64,000 bases of DNA from Miscanthus floridulus. Its lineage: Eukaryota > Streptophyta > Magnoliopsida > Poales > Poaceae. Within the stretch, counting starts at the first letter, position 1; every line of letters starts with the position of its first letter. Made by a program: the position numbers and the translations under genes. Where the stretch lies: positions 72,695,533 through 72,759,532 of the forward strand of contig NC_089584.1 in assembly GCF_019320115.1 (NCBI RefSeq), read 5' to 3'. Under the pieces are notes generated by a model. The model was not told where the DNA came from and did not search any database. It saw only the letters and a program-made list of their open reading frames with translations. Shown in pieces: positions 47,801 through 60,452 of the stretch.

Positions 47801-49873
47801 GTAAATGTGTATATTTGACTTAGTTAACTTGAGAATCATGCTAAGATGATTAAATATGAATTGTAGATAATTGCATAAGCTTTCCAGAATGTCTTCTTGC
47901 AAGTCATTTGGATTTGTGTAACTCCAGTTATAGCTAAATCTTGTAGCTGCTATTTGCATGTCCAGAAATTGACAGATTCCCATTTTTCTTGTTTGCTTGT
48001 ATATTGCTAAGTGTGGCTCATACCTTTGATGATGGTTGAGTTAGAGTACCTGAGATCTTGGGAAACTTGTGTCATGCTTGGTGTTGACATCTTCTTTGCT
48101 ATCGTGGCATGATAAATTGTGCGATATTTATAGTAAGTAATGTGAAGTGCTTGTGCATGTTAATGTAACCTTGTGCTTGTCTTACTTACTGCATGCGATG
48201 CATTGCCTATTGCACTTCCATGTATTCATACACCTGCATTTTGCATCTCATTTAGGTATGCTAGATAAACCACGTGAAGGATGTGATGTGGAGTCAACCC
48301 CGAAGATGGAAGGACTAAGCAAGTGCTAGGACCGGAGATGTCACCAAGTCGGTGCAAGCTAACTGAACTGACTTGTGTCGGATCCCAGGCAAGCCCCGGA
48401 GCACTATAAGTCTCCCAGTAATTTACAAATGTTTACTTACGTACTTATGATTGATGCATTAGGTTATAAGAGTTGAATGAAACCACTTGATGCATGTAAA
48501 TTCCTTGTTCAGATATTAACCCTTTAACCGGTATAGGTCCAGGATCGAATATATGCTTAGCCATGCTTAGACCGGTAGAAGTCGGGTGATGTCCTATCAC
48601 CTGCGAGATGTAGGTGGATACCGGAGCACGGTTGGCTATATCTGCTATCGTGGAACAGAACCATGAAGTAAAAGTAAATCGAGACCGGACGGGAAGTCGA
48701 TAGAGAAGCAACAAGACATGGAGGTCTTGGGTGTGGATTTATCCCCATCTGTGTCGATTAAGGACCGTACCATTGTTGGCGCTTCTAACAAGATTGAACG
48801 CATGCCTCTCACTTAGCTGGCCGGATAACTCGTTCTGACCGCGAAGCCGAGTAATTCAACTCAGGCCGGGAACCATTCTGTTGTGCGCTCCTTTCGGGGA
48901 ACGATCAGACTGAGCCCAAGGGCAGGCTTGGCCTGAGCATCCTGGCATCTGGTGTTCCAGATTGTGCGGCGCGGTATGGACCCGCGAAATGTGTACCTGA
49001 GTTGTACCAAAGGTGACCTAAGGTGACTGTTGATCTAGTCTACCTGGGTTTGTGTTAGGAATAAATTCCCAGCTGGTTGAAATCGATTCGAATCGCCGTC
49101 TCTCCCGGATAGTGAGAAACTTGGCTAGTCCCAACATTGTAGTAATTGGATTATGGAATGTGATGGTTTGGATAAACATGGAATTACTATACCTACTATG
49201 GTTACTATTGTATGCTCTAAAAAGATATACCACATGTTTGGCACAGGATAGTTGCTAATCTAGTGATGGATAGTTCTAATTAACTTGATGACAGAATTAT
49301 AATTGTATAATTGAGTTAATCGCTTTTTATGCAAAATGTTGTCAAGCTACCTCCACTTATAAAGCCTTGCATACTCCTTGGAGTCAATTTTATTTCTGGT
49401 TATGATGGGTAAGTCTAGCTGAGTACATTCGAGTACTCAGGGTTTATCCCACCATGTTGCAGGTAAGGTTTTGACCTGCTGAGGATGGTGGCTAACCACC
49501 GGTGGGCTCGGTGACTCTATATTCACTTCTCATCTACATGCTTTTGTCTGAGGATGTCACTTATGCTAGTAATGTATTTGGAACTTATATTAATGTAATC
49601 ATTTGAAAGCTATCTCGTTTTCACCAATCGATTTTGAAACCCCAAACTTGTACTATTAATTGTGAACTCATTGTAATATTATTTCCGCTGCAACTCTATG
49701 TATGTGATGTGTATTTGCTTAATCATGCGATCTTGGTTGTGATGTTGATTTACCGAGGTCCTGCGTGACACTCGGCGGACTACCGGGTTTATATAAGTGA
49801 AAGTATGCACGTGTCAACGTGTTAGCGGGGACAGCCGTACTTGATCTTGTATAAATTGGGCGGTTCTGTCACA
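44838..49873 (+). repeat. 3' LTR (5036 bp) of non-autonomous element
   Basis: Partner of 36452-41500 with only scattered differences: about six in the first 350 bp, and a 12-bp deletion in the GC island near 46048. The ~185-bp array is repeated here at 46932-48013. It ends ggttctgtcaca and is followed by Tat 3' region sequence at 49874. Confidence 0.92.
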
Positions 49874-52056
49874 ACCTCAATGACGGAAAGGGTTGGAACA
49901 CGCTGACCTTTTTTATACAAAAAGGGGAGAAGGGCTAAAAAGTTGTTTGGCCATAACAAAATTTAAGAACTTGTCCATTTATTACAAGTTCACCGCCTGG
50001 CTTATATGTCTAACTAATTTTTTGGGAGGGATGTTCTCATCCCCTATCTCCATAGGTAAGTCTTGTCCTAGTGGGTAACACAAGTCGATCGGATGGCTTG
50101 GCCGCTGCCGAAAGACGGGTAGGGAGTAGCGGGATGCCCCACGTGGGTTATGCCGAACCTATCACAAATGATGGACCCAGATTCCACTCGAACATGTCCG
50201 GTAAGAGCTCTCCAAACCCATCACTCGAGCCATCAAGGTAGGGCCTACGCCAGCAGGTCACCCTTAATTTACGCACATTTTCTCTTATCAATTTTGCTAT
50301 CGAGCCCCCGACCCCAGCAATGGTAAGGGGTCAGGCCTCACTTGGGGGCTGGCAAGAGTATCTATTCGCTAGATATTCTTTATGCTTGACCCCTTCTCAT
50401 GTTAAAAAAACTAGAAGTAAGGTGTGCCGAAACAAACTCTAAGTAAAACTAGTTGGACCACAAGAAACCTACGCCCCAGCGGCTATGACATTTTTGCTCA
50501 CTAGCGTGATTAGAGTTTTTATCCCCGCACCCTGAGCTTTAGCATCTGCCTTCTTGAGAAGGGTTTGGAGGGGCCCACATATGGAATCTCCATCAAGGAG
50601 AGGCCGATAGATCACCCACGTTGATCGAATGGCTTGGGCCAATATCGAGAGACAGATAGGGAGCAGTGGGATGCCCCATGTAGGATACACCGGCTCCATC
50701 ATGAATGACAGACCCAGACCCCACATGGACATATCTGATAAGAGCTTCCTAAACCCGTCACTCGAGCCATCGAGGTAACTTTATCGCCCCCCACTTTTCT
50801 TTCCCATTACATGATCATTCATTCATCCATTCTCATAATTTCATTCATACATTATTTATTCATTCATACATTCATCCATACATTCATCTCATATATCCAA
50901 GCATTGCATATGCAATTATTGCATCACAACGCTTTGCATCACGTCACGAAGCGGTAGTTGCCTCATTCAATATGAGCGGCGAATGACTAAGGTTCGTAGG
51001 CCAGCACACGAAGGGCCTGAGGCCACCTCGTGTCGAACAGAGCCAGGGGAGAAAATGTAGATGAGCCCAAGTGACAATTGCCCAACCCACTTAGAAGCGG
51101 ATAGGGTCATCTCAACCTTCTCGTTCGATCCTAACCTCGAGTCGAGCCCACAGAATCTCCATCGAGGAGAGGCCAGTGGGCCACCCGGTTTGCTCTCCAG
51201 AATGACCCGGGCATCTGCTGGGAGGTGGGTTAAGGAGTAGTGGAATGCCATATGGGGGCTATGTCGACCCCATCATGAACGACATACCCGGATTCTACTT
51301 GAACATGCCCATTAGAGAGCTCACCGAGCGCGTCACTCGAGCCATCAAGGCAAGTGACGTTAGCTCAACCCCTCTGGTTGTGAAAACCGCAGATGGGGTG
51401 ACGATCACAAAGATGAGCCGACCCTCAACTAGACCCCCGCTACACACGGGGGCTCAAGGAAAGTTGGACTCGTAAGGAGACCAAATGCGTGGTCACAGAA
51501 CGATGGCTCAGATCCTAGGGAGGGTGTATGTGTGAAAACTAAGAATAACATTTCTAAAACAAGAGATGCTTTGTCCTACTAGTTTTGCTATCCTCTCCTC
51601 GATCTTTAGTGACACCCGACCCTAGCAATGGCAAGGGGTCAGGTCTCACTCAGAGGCAGATAAGGGTATATATACACCCTTTCAGAAATAGTTGTCATGC
51701 CTGACCCCTACCTCACATTGAAAAATTGAGTGGCAAGGTCTATGGAAACGAGCGACTGAGTAAGGCTGGTCGGACTACAAGAAACTTACGCCCCAGCAGC
51801 TACGACAATCTTGCTTACCAGTGTGATCAGAGTTTCCCTCCTACACCTTGAACTCTACAGTCTAAACAAATGGAAGGGTTGGAATGCATGAACCCCTTTT
51901 CACACATAAAAAGGGAGGAAAAACAAATTCGTTTGTAGCAAAACAAAAGAATAGATTTGATCAAACAAAATAAAATGACAAGTTTGTTCAAACAATGTAG
52001 ATGGGTCGAAACTTGTTCGCTTATTACAAGAATGACCGCCCGGCCTATTGAACTAA
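49874..52056 (+). repeat. Tat 3' untranslated region: tandem modules
   Basis: Non-coding stretch built of recurring modules. Module A at 50283-50372 and 51583-51680. Module B (gaaac(c/t)tacgcccca) at 50409-50540 and 51727-51870. Module C (gggatgcc..atg..gg.tatg.cg, ending cgtcactcgagccatc) at 50108-50240, 50648-50776 and 51236-51352. Module D (tgaaaaccgcagatggggtgacgatcacaaag-like) at 51380-51510 and again past the antisense gene at 60118-60250. A composite unit of about 1.3 kb (A-B-C) therefore recurs. No pol-like ORF. Confidence 0.75.
50815..50890. repeat. CATT-rich microsatellite
   Basis: Imperfect (cattcat)n repeats, e.g. ttcattcatacattatttat and cattcatccatacattcatc, within the Tat 3' region. 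Confidence 0.8.
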
Positions 52057-53101
52057 CTAACCCATCTGGGGGAGAACTATGCCTTTGATCCTATCCGCCA
52101 GGTCCTACGAAAGGGGAGCCACGACCGCTTCCATCTCCTCCAGCTCATGGACTTCATAGCCAGGCGTGATGCCATGTCTCATCATCTCTAGATCAATGCT
52201 ATCCCCATAATGAGAATGAGCCATTGTGGAGGATTGATTGACCTCGACATGAAGGGCATTCCTCTCGAGTTGGTGCACCCGAGCCATGATCTCGATGGCA
52301 TGCGCTGCCAGTGAGCTAGTCCCCTCCGACCATAACACCTCAAGGTCATCGCAGACCACTCCGAGGGTGGCACTTAGGATACTGAGCTTGTCGCTCGCCG
52401 TCTGAAGATTCCTCCTCACCTTAGCGAGGTCCACAGCTAGCCCAGCAGAAATGCTCTTGGCCTCCAGCTTCTAGGTCATCGTGTTTTTGAGCTCGGTCTA
52501 GAGGGAACTGACCTTCTGCTACGTGTCATCGTGCTCTTGGTAGACCTAGTCATGCTCTTGGAAGGCCTAGGTCATGCTCCTCATGAGCCATGCCATGCTC
52601 CGAGTGGAGCCTCTCTGTGGTTTGGAGCAGCTCATCCGGCTCCTTACAGTAGCCGAGCGACCGCCGTGGCATTTAGGCTCACCCTCTTCTCTAGGGCCGT
52701 GCAAGCTTCTCCTCGGTCCCTAGCTTCAGCTCCCTTTCCTTCTCAACCTTAGCCAGATGGTCCGAGGATATACTAGCGGGTCTTGGCGTCCTTTTGGAGC
52801 AACTTGTCCTGCTCTTTCATGATCTTGGCGGCCTCCTTGTCATCCCTCCTGTGACCTCACCGATAGAGGCCTCGAATGCCATTCTCTGCCTCGTTAGTAT
52901 CCCAATAGGCCTCAGCCACCCAAGATCGAAGACTGTCTGCCTCCTCAGATGAGGGGAGTCAGCTTGGCCACCCTCTGCTAGGGCGGCAACAAGCTTAGTA
53001 GTCACCTCCCTGCATAGTCGTGCCTCCTCGATGAGGTGGTCCCATGTCTCCTTCTATTGATGAAGGAACCAAGACTTCCCCTAGCTGTGAGCTATGAGGG
53101 A

Positions 53102-53177
53102 CTGCATGGAAACGATGGACATAATACAAAACATATATAGAGAAAGAAAAGGGCAAGAAGCAAGATTAGGCAAATAC
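53102..53177 (-). other. Intron of antisense Tat gene (76 nt)
   Basis: On the minus strand the donor is cag/gtatttg and the acceptor is gtttccatgcag/t, with a long pyrimidine- and AT-rich interior (ttttctttctctatatatg). Length is typical of short plant introns. Confidence 0.65.
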
Positions 53178-53931
53178 CTGACTAGAGGGAACAACAATGT
53201 CATGCAAGGCACCCCTGGTGTGGTCCAAGGCTTCTAGCACGGGCACAAAGCCCCATGTCGAGGCTCTCCCGCTCCATGCTCTCAGCGGCGTCGTAGAGGG
53301 TGAAGAGTGTTGATGCTGGATCCTATGGATTTGCCCACTAGAGTAGGGGCTCGCCCTAGGTGGGCGAGTCGCTGCCTACCGATGTTAGGGCCAGGGATGA
53401 CTCCCCGTCGGTCCCAAGTGCCGCCAACCCCTCTTGCCGTGATGTTCCCGCTGAGGGACCCCCTCCGGCAATAGAAGGGGTTAGCTGTGTGGACGCCGAT
53501 CTCTCTGCCACCACTATGACTCCTGAGGACCCCTCGGCCACGTCCTCCTCTGTCTAGCCCATGCTAGGCGCCGTTGCTTGGGCCACCGATGGCATGGATC
53601 ATGATGGTGCCTCAGGCGCCACTGTGGTTGCGCCCGGTTGTGACCCGTCTGTCATGACCACCGTCACCTCCACCTACATTGACGGGGTCACAACCAGCTA
53701 CATCACGTATGCCATGGTCGGTGCCACGAGCGTGGTCAGTAGCCCCATCCGCTTAGTCGTCGACAGCGGTATCACGACCATCACTAGCTGCTCTGCGACC
53801 TCTGAAGGCGCCCTTTAAGCCCCCGTGTCTACCCATCCAGCAGAGGGCACGGGTGCCACCATGGGCAGCGTCCGACTGACCAACGACGCGATCACACTGA
53901 TGTCGCTTACGCCTAAAATGGGTGCGACACC

Positions 53932-56900
53932 TATGATAGAACCGCCCAATTTATACAAGATCAAGTACGGTTGTCCCCATTTAGCACGTTGACACGCACA
54001 TACTTTCACTTATATAAACCCGGTAGTCTATCGAGTGTCACAAAGGACCTCGGTAAATCAACATTACAACCAAGATCATATGATTAAGCAAATACACATC
54101 ACATACGCAGAGTTGCAGCGAAAATAATATTAGAAATGGGTTCACAAATAATAGTACAAGTTTAGGGTTTCAAAACCGATTATTGAAAACAATATAGCTT
54201 TCAAATAATTACATTAATATAAGTTTCCAAATACATTGCTAACATAAGTGACATCCTTAGACAAAAGCATATAGGTGAGAACAAAATATAGAGTCACCTG
54301 AGCCCACCGGCGGTTAGCCACTATCTTCAATAGGCTGAGAACTTCACCTGCAACATGGTGGGATAAATCCTGAGTACTCGAATGTAATTAGCTAGACTTA
54401 TCCATCATAAACCAGAAATAAAGTGACACCAAGGATTATGCAAGGCTTTATCAGTGGATCTTGTTGGACAACCTCTTTGCATAAAAGCTTGAGTAACCAT
54501 TAGCATTATTAACCTGTACTAGTAGTGACTTTTAGCCATTTCCTACCATCTATATTAGCACCTGTACTAATCAATCACTTGATTAAGTTGCAAACAATAA
54601 TAAGCATATCAGGTATTTCATGGCTCATTATCATTATCATCATCATCATCATCATCATCATTTAACCATATCTTTAAATTTAGTGAATCTACATTGCCGC
54701 TGCTCAGTCAAGTTCTCACTATCCGGGAAAGATGGCGATTTGAATCGATTCCTATCCAGCTGGAGGGTTATTCCTAACACAAACCCTGCTTCCCCCGTCG
54801 GGGTTGCAATCAAGTCACCTTTGGTATAACTCCGGAGTCGCGGGTTTGGACAGCGCCGCATCCTCAAGGGTGACACTCTGCCAGGAAGTGTAGGACTTTT
54901 AAACACCTGACCCCTTGGACTCATGCCAATGTCCCCAAGCACATCCTTACTACCTCTAGAATGCGCACGACCCCCTGGTTCCCAGCCTGAGTCGAGCTAC
55001 TAGGCTTTGCGGTCAGAACGATTTATCTGGCCAGCAAAGTGTTAGGCTGCGTTCAACATGACATGAGGACGTACAACGAATCGGTCCTTAAACGACACAG
55101 ATGGGGATAGATTCACACCCAAGACCTCCATGCCTTGTTGCTGCACTACCATGATCCCGTCCGGTCTCTATTTATTATTAACACATGGTTCTTTTCCACG
55201 ATAGGAAATATAGCCAACCATAACCAGAGCTCATCCTACATCTCGCAAGTGATAGGAAATCACCCGACTTCTACCGGTCTAAGCATAGCTAAGCATCATT
55301 TGATCCTACACTTAATTAGGATTCATAGGATTTTATCTGGACAAGGATAAGGATATAATGCAACAATTGGTTCCAACCAATTCCTATACTTAATGCATCA
55401 TCAACAGTAAAAGATACTCAAGATATTTGTAAAAACATGGGAGACTTAGAATGCTTCGGAGCTTGCCTGTGATCCAACACTAGGTTAGAGTTTGTTAGAT
55501 GACACTCGCTAGGCTGAGTATCTCCCATCCTAGCACTTGTCCAGTCCTTCCATCTTCAGGATAGGTCCACCATACACCGTCTTCGGGTTTGGCTCCAACA
55601 TCACATTCCTTCACGTGGTTCATCTAGTGTACCTAGATGAGATGCAAGATGCAAGTGCATGAATAAAAGAACGGCAATACGAGATGCATCTCATAATCTA
55701 TTATAGAAAGATAGTAAGCACATTAAGCATGGTACACAAGATAACTTGAGTTAAGCTATTCCATTGAAAACATCTATCACAATTTAAGATCTCAGGTAAC
55801 TTAATTTAACACCACGAAAGGCATGAGTTACACTTAGCAACACATAAGGCAATGCAAAGTGAAAGCAATCAACTTGTAAGCACAACACAGAATTTGGACA
55901 GCAAGCACAGATAACACTTGTTTTACCCATAATTGGAGATCCAAACACCCAAAGAAGGTGATCCTAGACTTTCTAGAAAGCTAATTAAATTATCTAAAAC
56001 ATGTTTATTATCATCACAAGATGATTCCATAATTAACAAGGTCAATCAAGCACAATTGATCACCTCTGTCCAGACTTGGACAGATTCTGCCATGGAACTT
56101 CACAAACTTATAACTGGAGTTGTACTAATCCAAAAGACATGAAACAAGACAATATCGAAAGATTATGAAATTTTGTACAATTCATATTAAGCATCCCAGC
56201 ATGATTCCCAAGTTAAAGGGTCAAACAGTCACATTTATCAAATCTGGTCCAGAAATTCTAGAGAACTATAATTTCTGAAGACCAACTTAGAACAGTCATA
56301 ACTCATAAACTATTTGGCCAAATGCCATGAAAATTTAACACAAAGCTAGTTAAGTGAGTTATATACAACTTCCTTATTAGTCATATTAAGATGATTCTAT
56401 AGATAACAAGGTCAATTAATCTAATGAATGAATCTCTATCTAAAACATAGACAGAAACTGATATGCCACTTCAAACAGCTATAACTAGACTTCTTAGAAA
56501 GCTTAGCGAATTATAAACATCTTTGTTATAAACACCTGAAGCTAATTCTACTATTAAGAAGGCCCCATAATACCAACAAGGCAACCCTGTCTGGATTTGG
56601 GCAGAAATAGCCATAGAGATTTAAGCAACTATAACTCAAGATCTACTTAACAAAAAATCATGATATTTAGCTTTTTGAAAATATTAATAAAAGTACTACA
56701 ACTCATGTATTGTCATAAAGTCATGATTCATAACTTAACTAAGTCAATTAATTCAAACATGCAGGCCTATTCAGAATAGGAGCAAAGCAACACAGGGCAA
56801 TTGTTATTTTTATAGCTCTTAAACTATGAATCCTAAACTTCTAAAATTTTTACCAGACAACAACCATCACCTTATTAGCACTCCATAAACATTTCATATT

Positions 56901-58853
56901 TATTGGAGCACAACAACCGTAGTTATGAAAAAAGACAAGACACAACTAGCACTAAAAACCTAACTGCATAAATCTATTTTTACAGCAAAATATTTAAACT
57001 AGAACATGCCATATTATAGATCTAATGCATAGATAATTTCATAAGTATTCCAAAAAGTCCTCATTTACTATTTTTCGATTTTTCTACTAATTACTATGAA
57101 TTTTTAAAGCTGATCATTCAAATCTGTAAAAACCAGAGAAAAGGAAATGTAAATATTGCATCGGGGACCCTGGTATTTTCGCAAATTAAAATCGAACTAA
57201 AAGATCCTTTTAGGTGCTGTTCAACTGAGTCACGGATTCCTCACTTAACCCCCTAGAGAATATCATATTCATGCACGTGCTCCTCCTTCTTCCTCACGAC
57301 GGCAGCACAAGGAGCGGCCGGACTCGCGGCTCTGGCCGGCTGAGGCGGCGCCAGCGGTGTGCTGATGTAGGCTTTGGCTGAGGTGGATCTAGGCACGCTT
57401 CTAGGTGACCGCAGCATGGCCAGAGGTGGCCTATGGCCTGCTGGCCATGTGCGCAGGCGAGACGCCGGTGGCTGCTCCGGCGGCAACGGCACTACGGCGG
57501 CCGTGGTGACCGGAAAAGGGGCGCAGGAGGAGCGGTGCACGACGACGAAGGTGATGGCACACTCAGTAGGATGCGAGGGAGCCCAAAGATAGTGGGGACA
57601 TGGTTGCGGCGAGCTTGGCCTGCCGGCCATGGTGGTCACGACCGCGCACAACGTTATAGAGGGGGAGAGCAAGAAGGGGCAAGTGATGGAGGCGTGGAGA
57701 CACTTGGGCGCTCGGTTTTGGAGCAGCAGGGTGCGAGGCGACGCATGGCATAGAGGTCAGACGTGTGTCGGCCATGGTGGGGGCACGCTCGGTGCATGGC
57801 CACCACGAAGACATTCTGACAAACACGCGGCGGGCGACAGTGAGGGTGAGGTGGGGAGCCGATTTGGGCCATAACAGGTGCGAATTGGACCTTGGGCCTA
57901 AAATGAAGTTTGAAGCCCATGAACTGCTCTTCATTTTTCATTTAGAGACCATGATCATTAGAGCTCTCCATTAGCAGTTAATTAAGGCCCAAGTTGATAG
58001 TGTCAATGATTTGACGAGGTTTAAGCCTTGCTCTGCTTGTGCTCTAATTACTTGGTCCAAACATCGTCAAACTGATCCCAACCTTTTGTATGCTCTTCTC
58101 CAATGAATTAGCTCCAACTTCTATTTTTGTATCAAGACAAGTTTCTTAACGAAAACATGAGAACACGACATGCCAATGCCGATGACGATGAATTCCTGAC
58201 TTAGAATATTTCCAAGTCTGAAAATAGCCGCTGATTCAATTTTCGATCCTCTGTTTGACTTATTTCCAAGCTAATCTGGCTCTTGGTCCACAAACAAAGT
58301 TTGTTCTACTTCACTCAAATTTCAACTTTTATTTAAGGTGCAACTCCATGCAAGCACTATAAGTGATTGGTCAACATAGGTCAAAGTTGCATCACGGTAA
58401 AGCTTAAATCAGAGTTTTAGACCGATTGAGGCATTTTCTTGACCTTTGCTCAACACGAACCCTTCATGACTTTTGTTGTAGAGTTCAATTAGAGTCAATT
58501 AGGGTAAGGTAGCAAGGTTTGGTTGATGACCTATAATTCCATTCACTTAATAAAGCAATCCAAGAAAGATTTTAACTTATCATTTCATATGACTTCTTGA
58601 TTCCAAACTTCATGAAACTTTTCTACTGGTCAAGATGGATGCATGTTGATGTAATGTACATGGAATAAGCATGTTTAACATTACTCTTTCATAATCTTAA
58701 CAAGGGTCCCACATGGAAGTAGGGTGTGTTGTCCAAATTTAAGTTGGAGCTCACTCATGTGGATTTGATCTTGACACCGTCATCACCACTTAACATGTCA
58801 TGTTTGAGTTCAAACCCATTTCTTAATGGGTGACAAACATCTAGGGTGTTACA
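53932..58853 (-). mobile_element. Solo LTR related to the ~5-kb LTR family (minus strand)
   Basis: 4922 bp. The right edge is ctagggtgttaca and the left edge tatgatagaaccgccc, so on the minus strand it runs TGTAACACCCTAG to GGGCGGTTCTATCATA, matching the ends of 36452-41500 with a mutated CA end. The body also aligns antiparallel: GC island at 57250-57880, the ~185-bp array at about 55900-57000, and caagacatggaggtc-type text near 55120. No primer site or internal domain follows. Flanking 5-mers ACACC (53927-53931) and GCACC (58854-58858) differ by one base and are a decayed TSD. More diverged from the LTR pair at 36452/44838 than those are from each other. Confidence 0.88.
54627..54661. repeat. 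ATC/TCA microsatellite
   Basis: About eight consecutive atc units after two tcatt units, inside the minus-strand solo LTR. It encodes His run ORFs by chance. Confidence 0.9.
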
Positions 58854-58940
58854 GCACCAGCCGATAGTTGTTGCCTCAATTGGAGGGCGAACACTCTTCT
58901 TCGGCTGCCAGCGCCAAAGGATTACGCTGCCTTGCCAACG

Positions 58941-59017
58941 CTGCAAGGGATGAAAAGCATAAGTCATGATCAAAATTCCGACTAAAATAGGAAAAACTAG
59001 AGGAACTGACAACTCAC
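58941..59017 (-). other. Intron of antisense Tat gene (77 nt)
   Basis: Minus strand donor actgag/gtgagttg and acceptor ttcatcccttgcag/cgttgg. Both fit the plant consensus closely. Confidence 0.7.
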
Positions 59018-59490
59018 CTCAGTGCTTATCAGGCAGGCAAATGTGTTTAGGGGGTGAACCCCCCGACCTTTGCTTCGCCTCATCGGAATGAGGCCAGTTT
59101 CGAGCCTGCCCCCTGCTCCTAGGCAGAGGGGCTTGCTCCCCTTGGCTCTTGGGGCTCAATAGCGGAGCCACCCGCCTCCGCTGGCACCTCAGGCACGGCA
59201 GAAGAGTCGTCCACCCCTGTTGGCTCCTGGGGTAGGCTGACGATATGGCCCACCTCCGCTGGCTCCCCGGATGTACCCTCCCCTCCGTGGAACAGGAAGG
59301 GTCCCGATGCCTGTGGAGAAGACCGCGACAGATGAGGCCTTCCATGCGCTAGAAGGTGATGTCGAAGCGACACCACAGATCCATTGGAGGTGGCGGCGGA
59401 TGGATGCAGGCTCGATAGTGGAGGGGATGCGGATATAGGAAACCTAAGCGATTGGCAGTGGCGGTCATGGCTACAGAGGCAAGGATGCAA

Positions 59491-60452
59491 GGTATGGAAC
59501 CGAGGGGCGAACCCTTTGGTTTTATAGGGGCAACAGGTGTGAGGAAACCAACCACCTGCCTAGATCTCCATGCCTGCCATGATCTGCCACCACGTTTCGC
59601 TGTGGGATGCGTGCACGCAATCTCTGTCTGTTCCCTTGGAAAACTCATCGGACGTTTCTCCTCTCTGGACAGGCCATGACCCATCACAGGTAAGGGATAT
59701 GGAGCTAAAAACTCTACTGCAGCCCATCTAAGCCCAAGAGTTTGAAAGTTGGCCGACCGACGGGTTCGACAACTGCTCCGGGTGCCTTTTGAAGTGAGGG
59801 GTGGGAAGGGATGGGCCCGCTAAGCAGCCAGTACCTAGGTGCACGAGCACCATAGGCATCTCAGCCCACGTTCGAGTCTCGACCGGATACGATCCATGGT
59901 TTTTTTGCTCGAAAGAAAGGCAGAGGGCCCTCGGGACCGGTCGAACGGACCCGAGAACTATATGGATTGACCATTGAGGGTCTAGAGTCGGTCACCAGTT
60001 GATCCGAGCCGGATCCCCACGAACGGGATGCCGGGGCCCCACTTGGACTAGCCAGCTAACAACTCACCGAGCACCGTGGCTCGTCCATAGAGGAAAATCA
60101 CAGCATGGCTTAGCCCCTCCAGTTGTAGAAACCGTGGATGGGGTGACGATCACAAAGACGAGCAAGGAGACCCCCACTCTGCGTGGGGGCTCGAGGAAAG
60201 TTGGGCTCATAAGGAGACTGAACGCACGGTCGCAGAACCACAAACCCCTAAAGGGGTCAAAATCTGGGAAGGACCTTTTCTGACCCACCAAACCTCACGG
60301 CTATACCCCCGAGGGGTCCGATCTCAACAAAAGGGAATCACCGTCCCTAGGTCACGCCGTGGGCGACAAAAGAAGACCAAGGCCATCAGAGTCCTCCTGC
60401 TCAAAAAAACCTCTGAAGGAGTTTTCTACTCCTCTGTAGGATCAGGGGCTAC
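59491..60452 (+). other. End of Tat 3' region with a tRNA-like block
   Basis: Non-coding. Contains module D (60118-60250). At 59812-59906 there is a tRNA-like piece: a weak A-box-like gctaagcagcc, a good B-box gttcgagtctc at 59870-59880, and a run of seven T at 59900-59906. The stretch just before the 3' LTR (ggatcaggggctac) is in the polypurine-tract position. Confidence 0.5.

Larger units (their letters stand above)
36452..49873 (+). mobile_element. Non-autonomous LTR element with ~5-kb LTRs
   Basis: LTRs 36452-41500 and 44838-49873 enclose only 3.3 kb that lacks any recognisable gag or pol. Termini TGTAACACCC...TTCTGTCACA, primer site tggtatcagagc and a G-rich polypurine tract are complete. 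LTR termini and the text before the polypurine tract resemble the chromodomain Gypsy element at 3996-16922, so it is best read as a large retrotransposon derivative mobilised by such an element. LTRs look about 98 percent alike where compared, so it is the youngest insertion here. Flanking 5-mers do not match (CGGGC left, ACCTC right). Confidence 0.9.
52057..59490 (-). pseudogene. Antisense intron-containing gene in Tat 3' region, split by a solo LTR
   Basis: Read right to left. Exon 1 ends at 59018 and is Pro/Ser-rich (up to 59490 if started at MHPCLC). Intron 58941-59017. Exon 2 is 58940-58854, continues after the LTR insertion (58853-53932) and runs to 53178. Intron 53102-53177. Exon 3 runs from 53101 to TAG at 52057. 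Readable parts include LQRWQGSVILWRWQPKKSV, ILGVSDISVIASLVSRTLPM, EGSSGVIVVAERSAS, and a coiled-coil C-terminal part (DLAKVRRNLQTASDKLS, DDLEVL, VHQLERNALHVE) ending GIVLPQMG. Many TAG stops and frameshifts. Tat elements are known to carry antisense ORFs in this position; the function is unknown. Confidence 0.65.

Noticed and set aside
53360..53818. Plus-strand Thr/Ser-rich ORFs
   Set aside because: The minus-strand frame has splice sites and continuity with the antisense gene; the plus-strand frames are its complement and contain no domain.
54620..54829. ORF with a His run
   Set aside because: Produced by the ATC/TCA microsatellite inside the minus-strand solo LTR.
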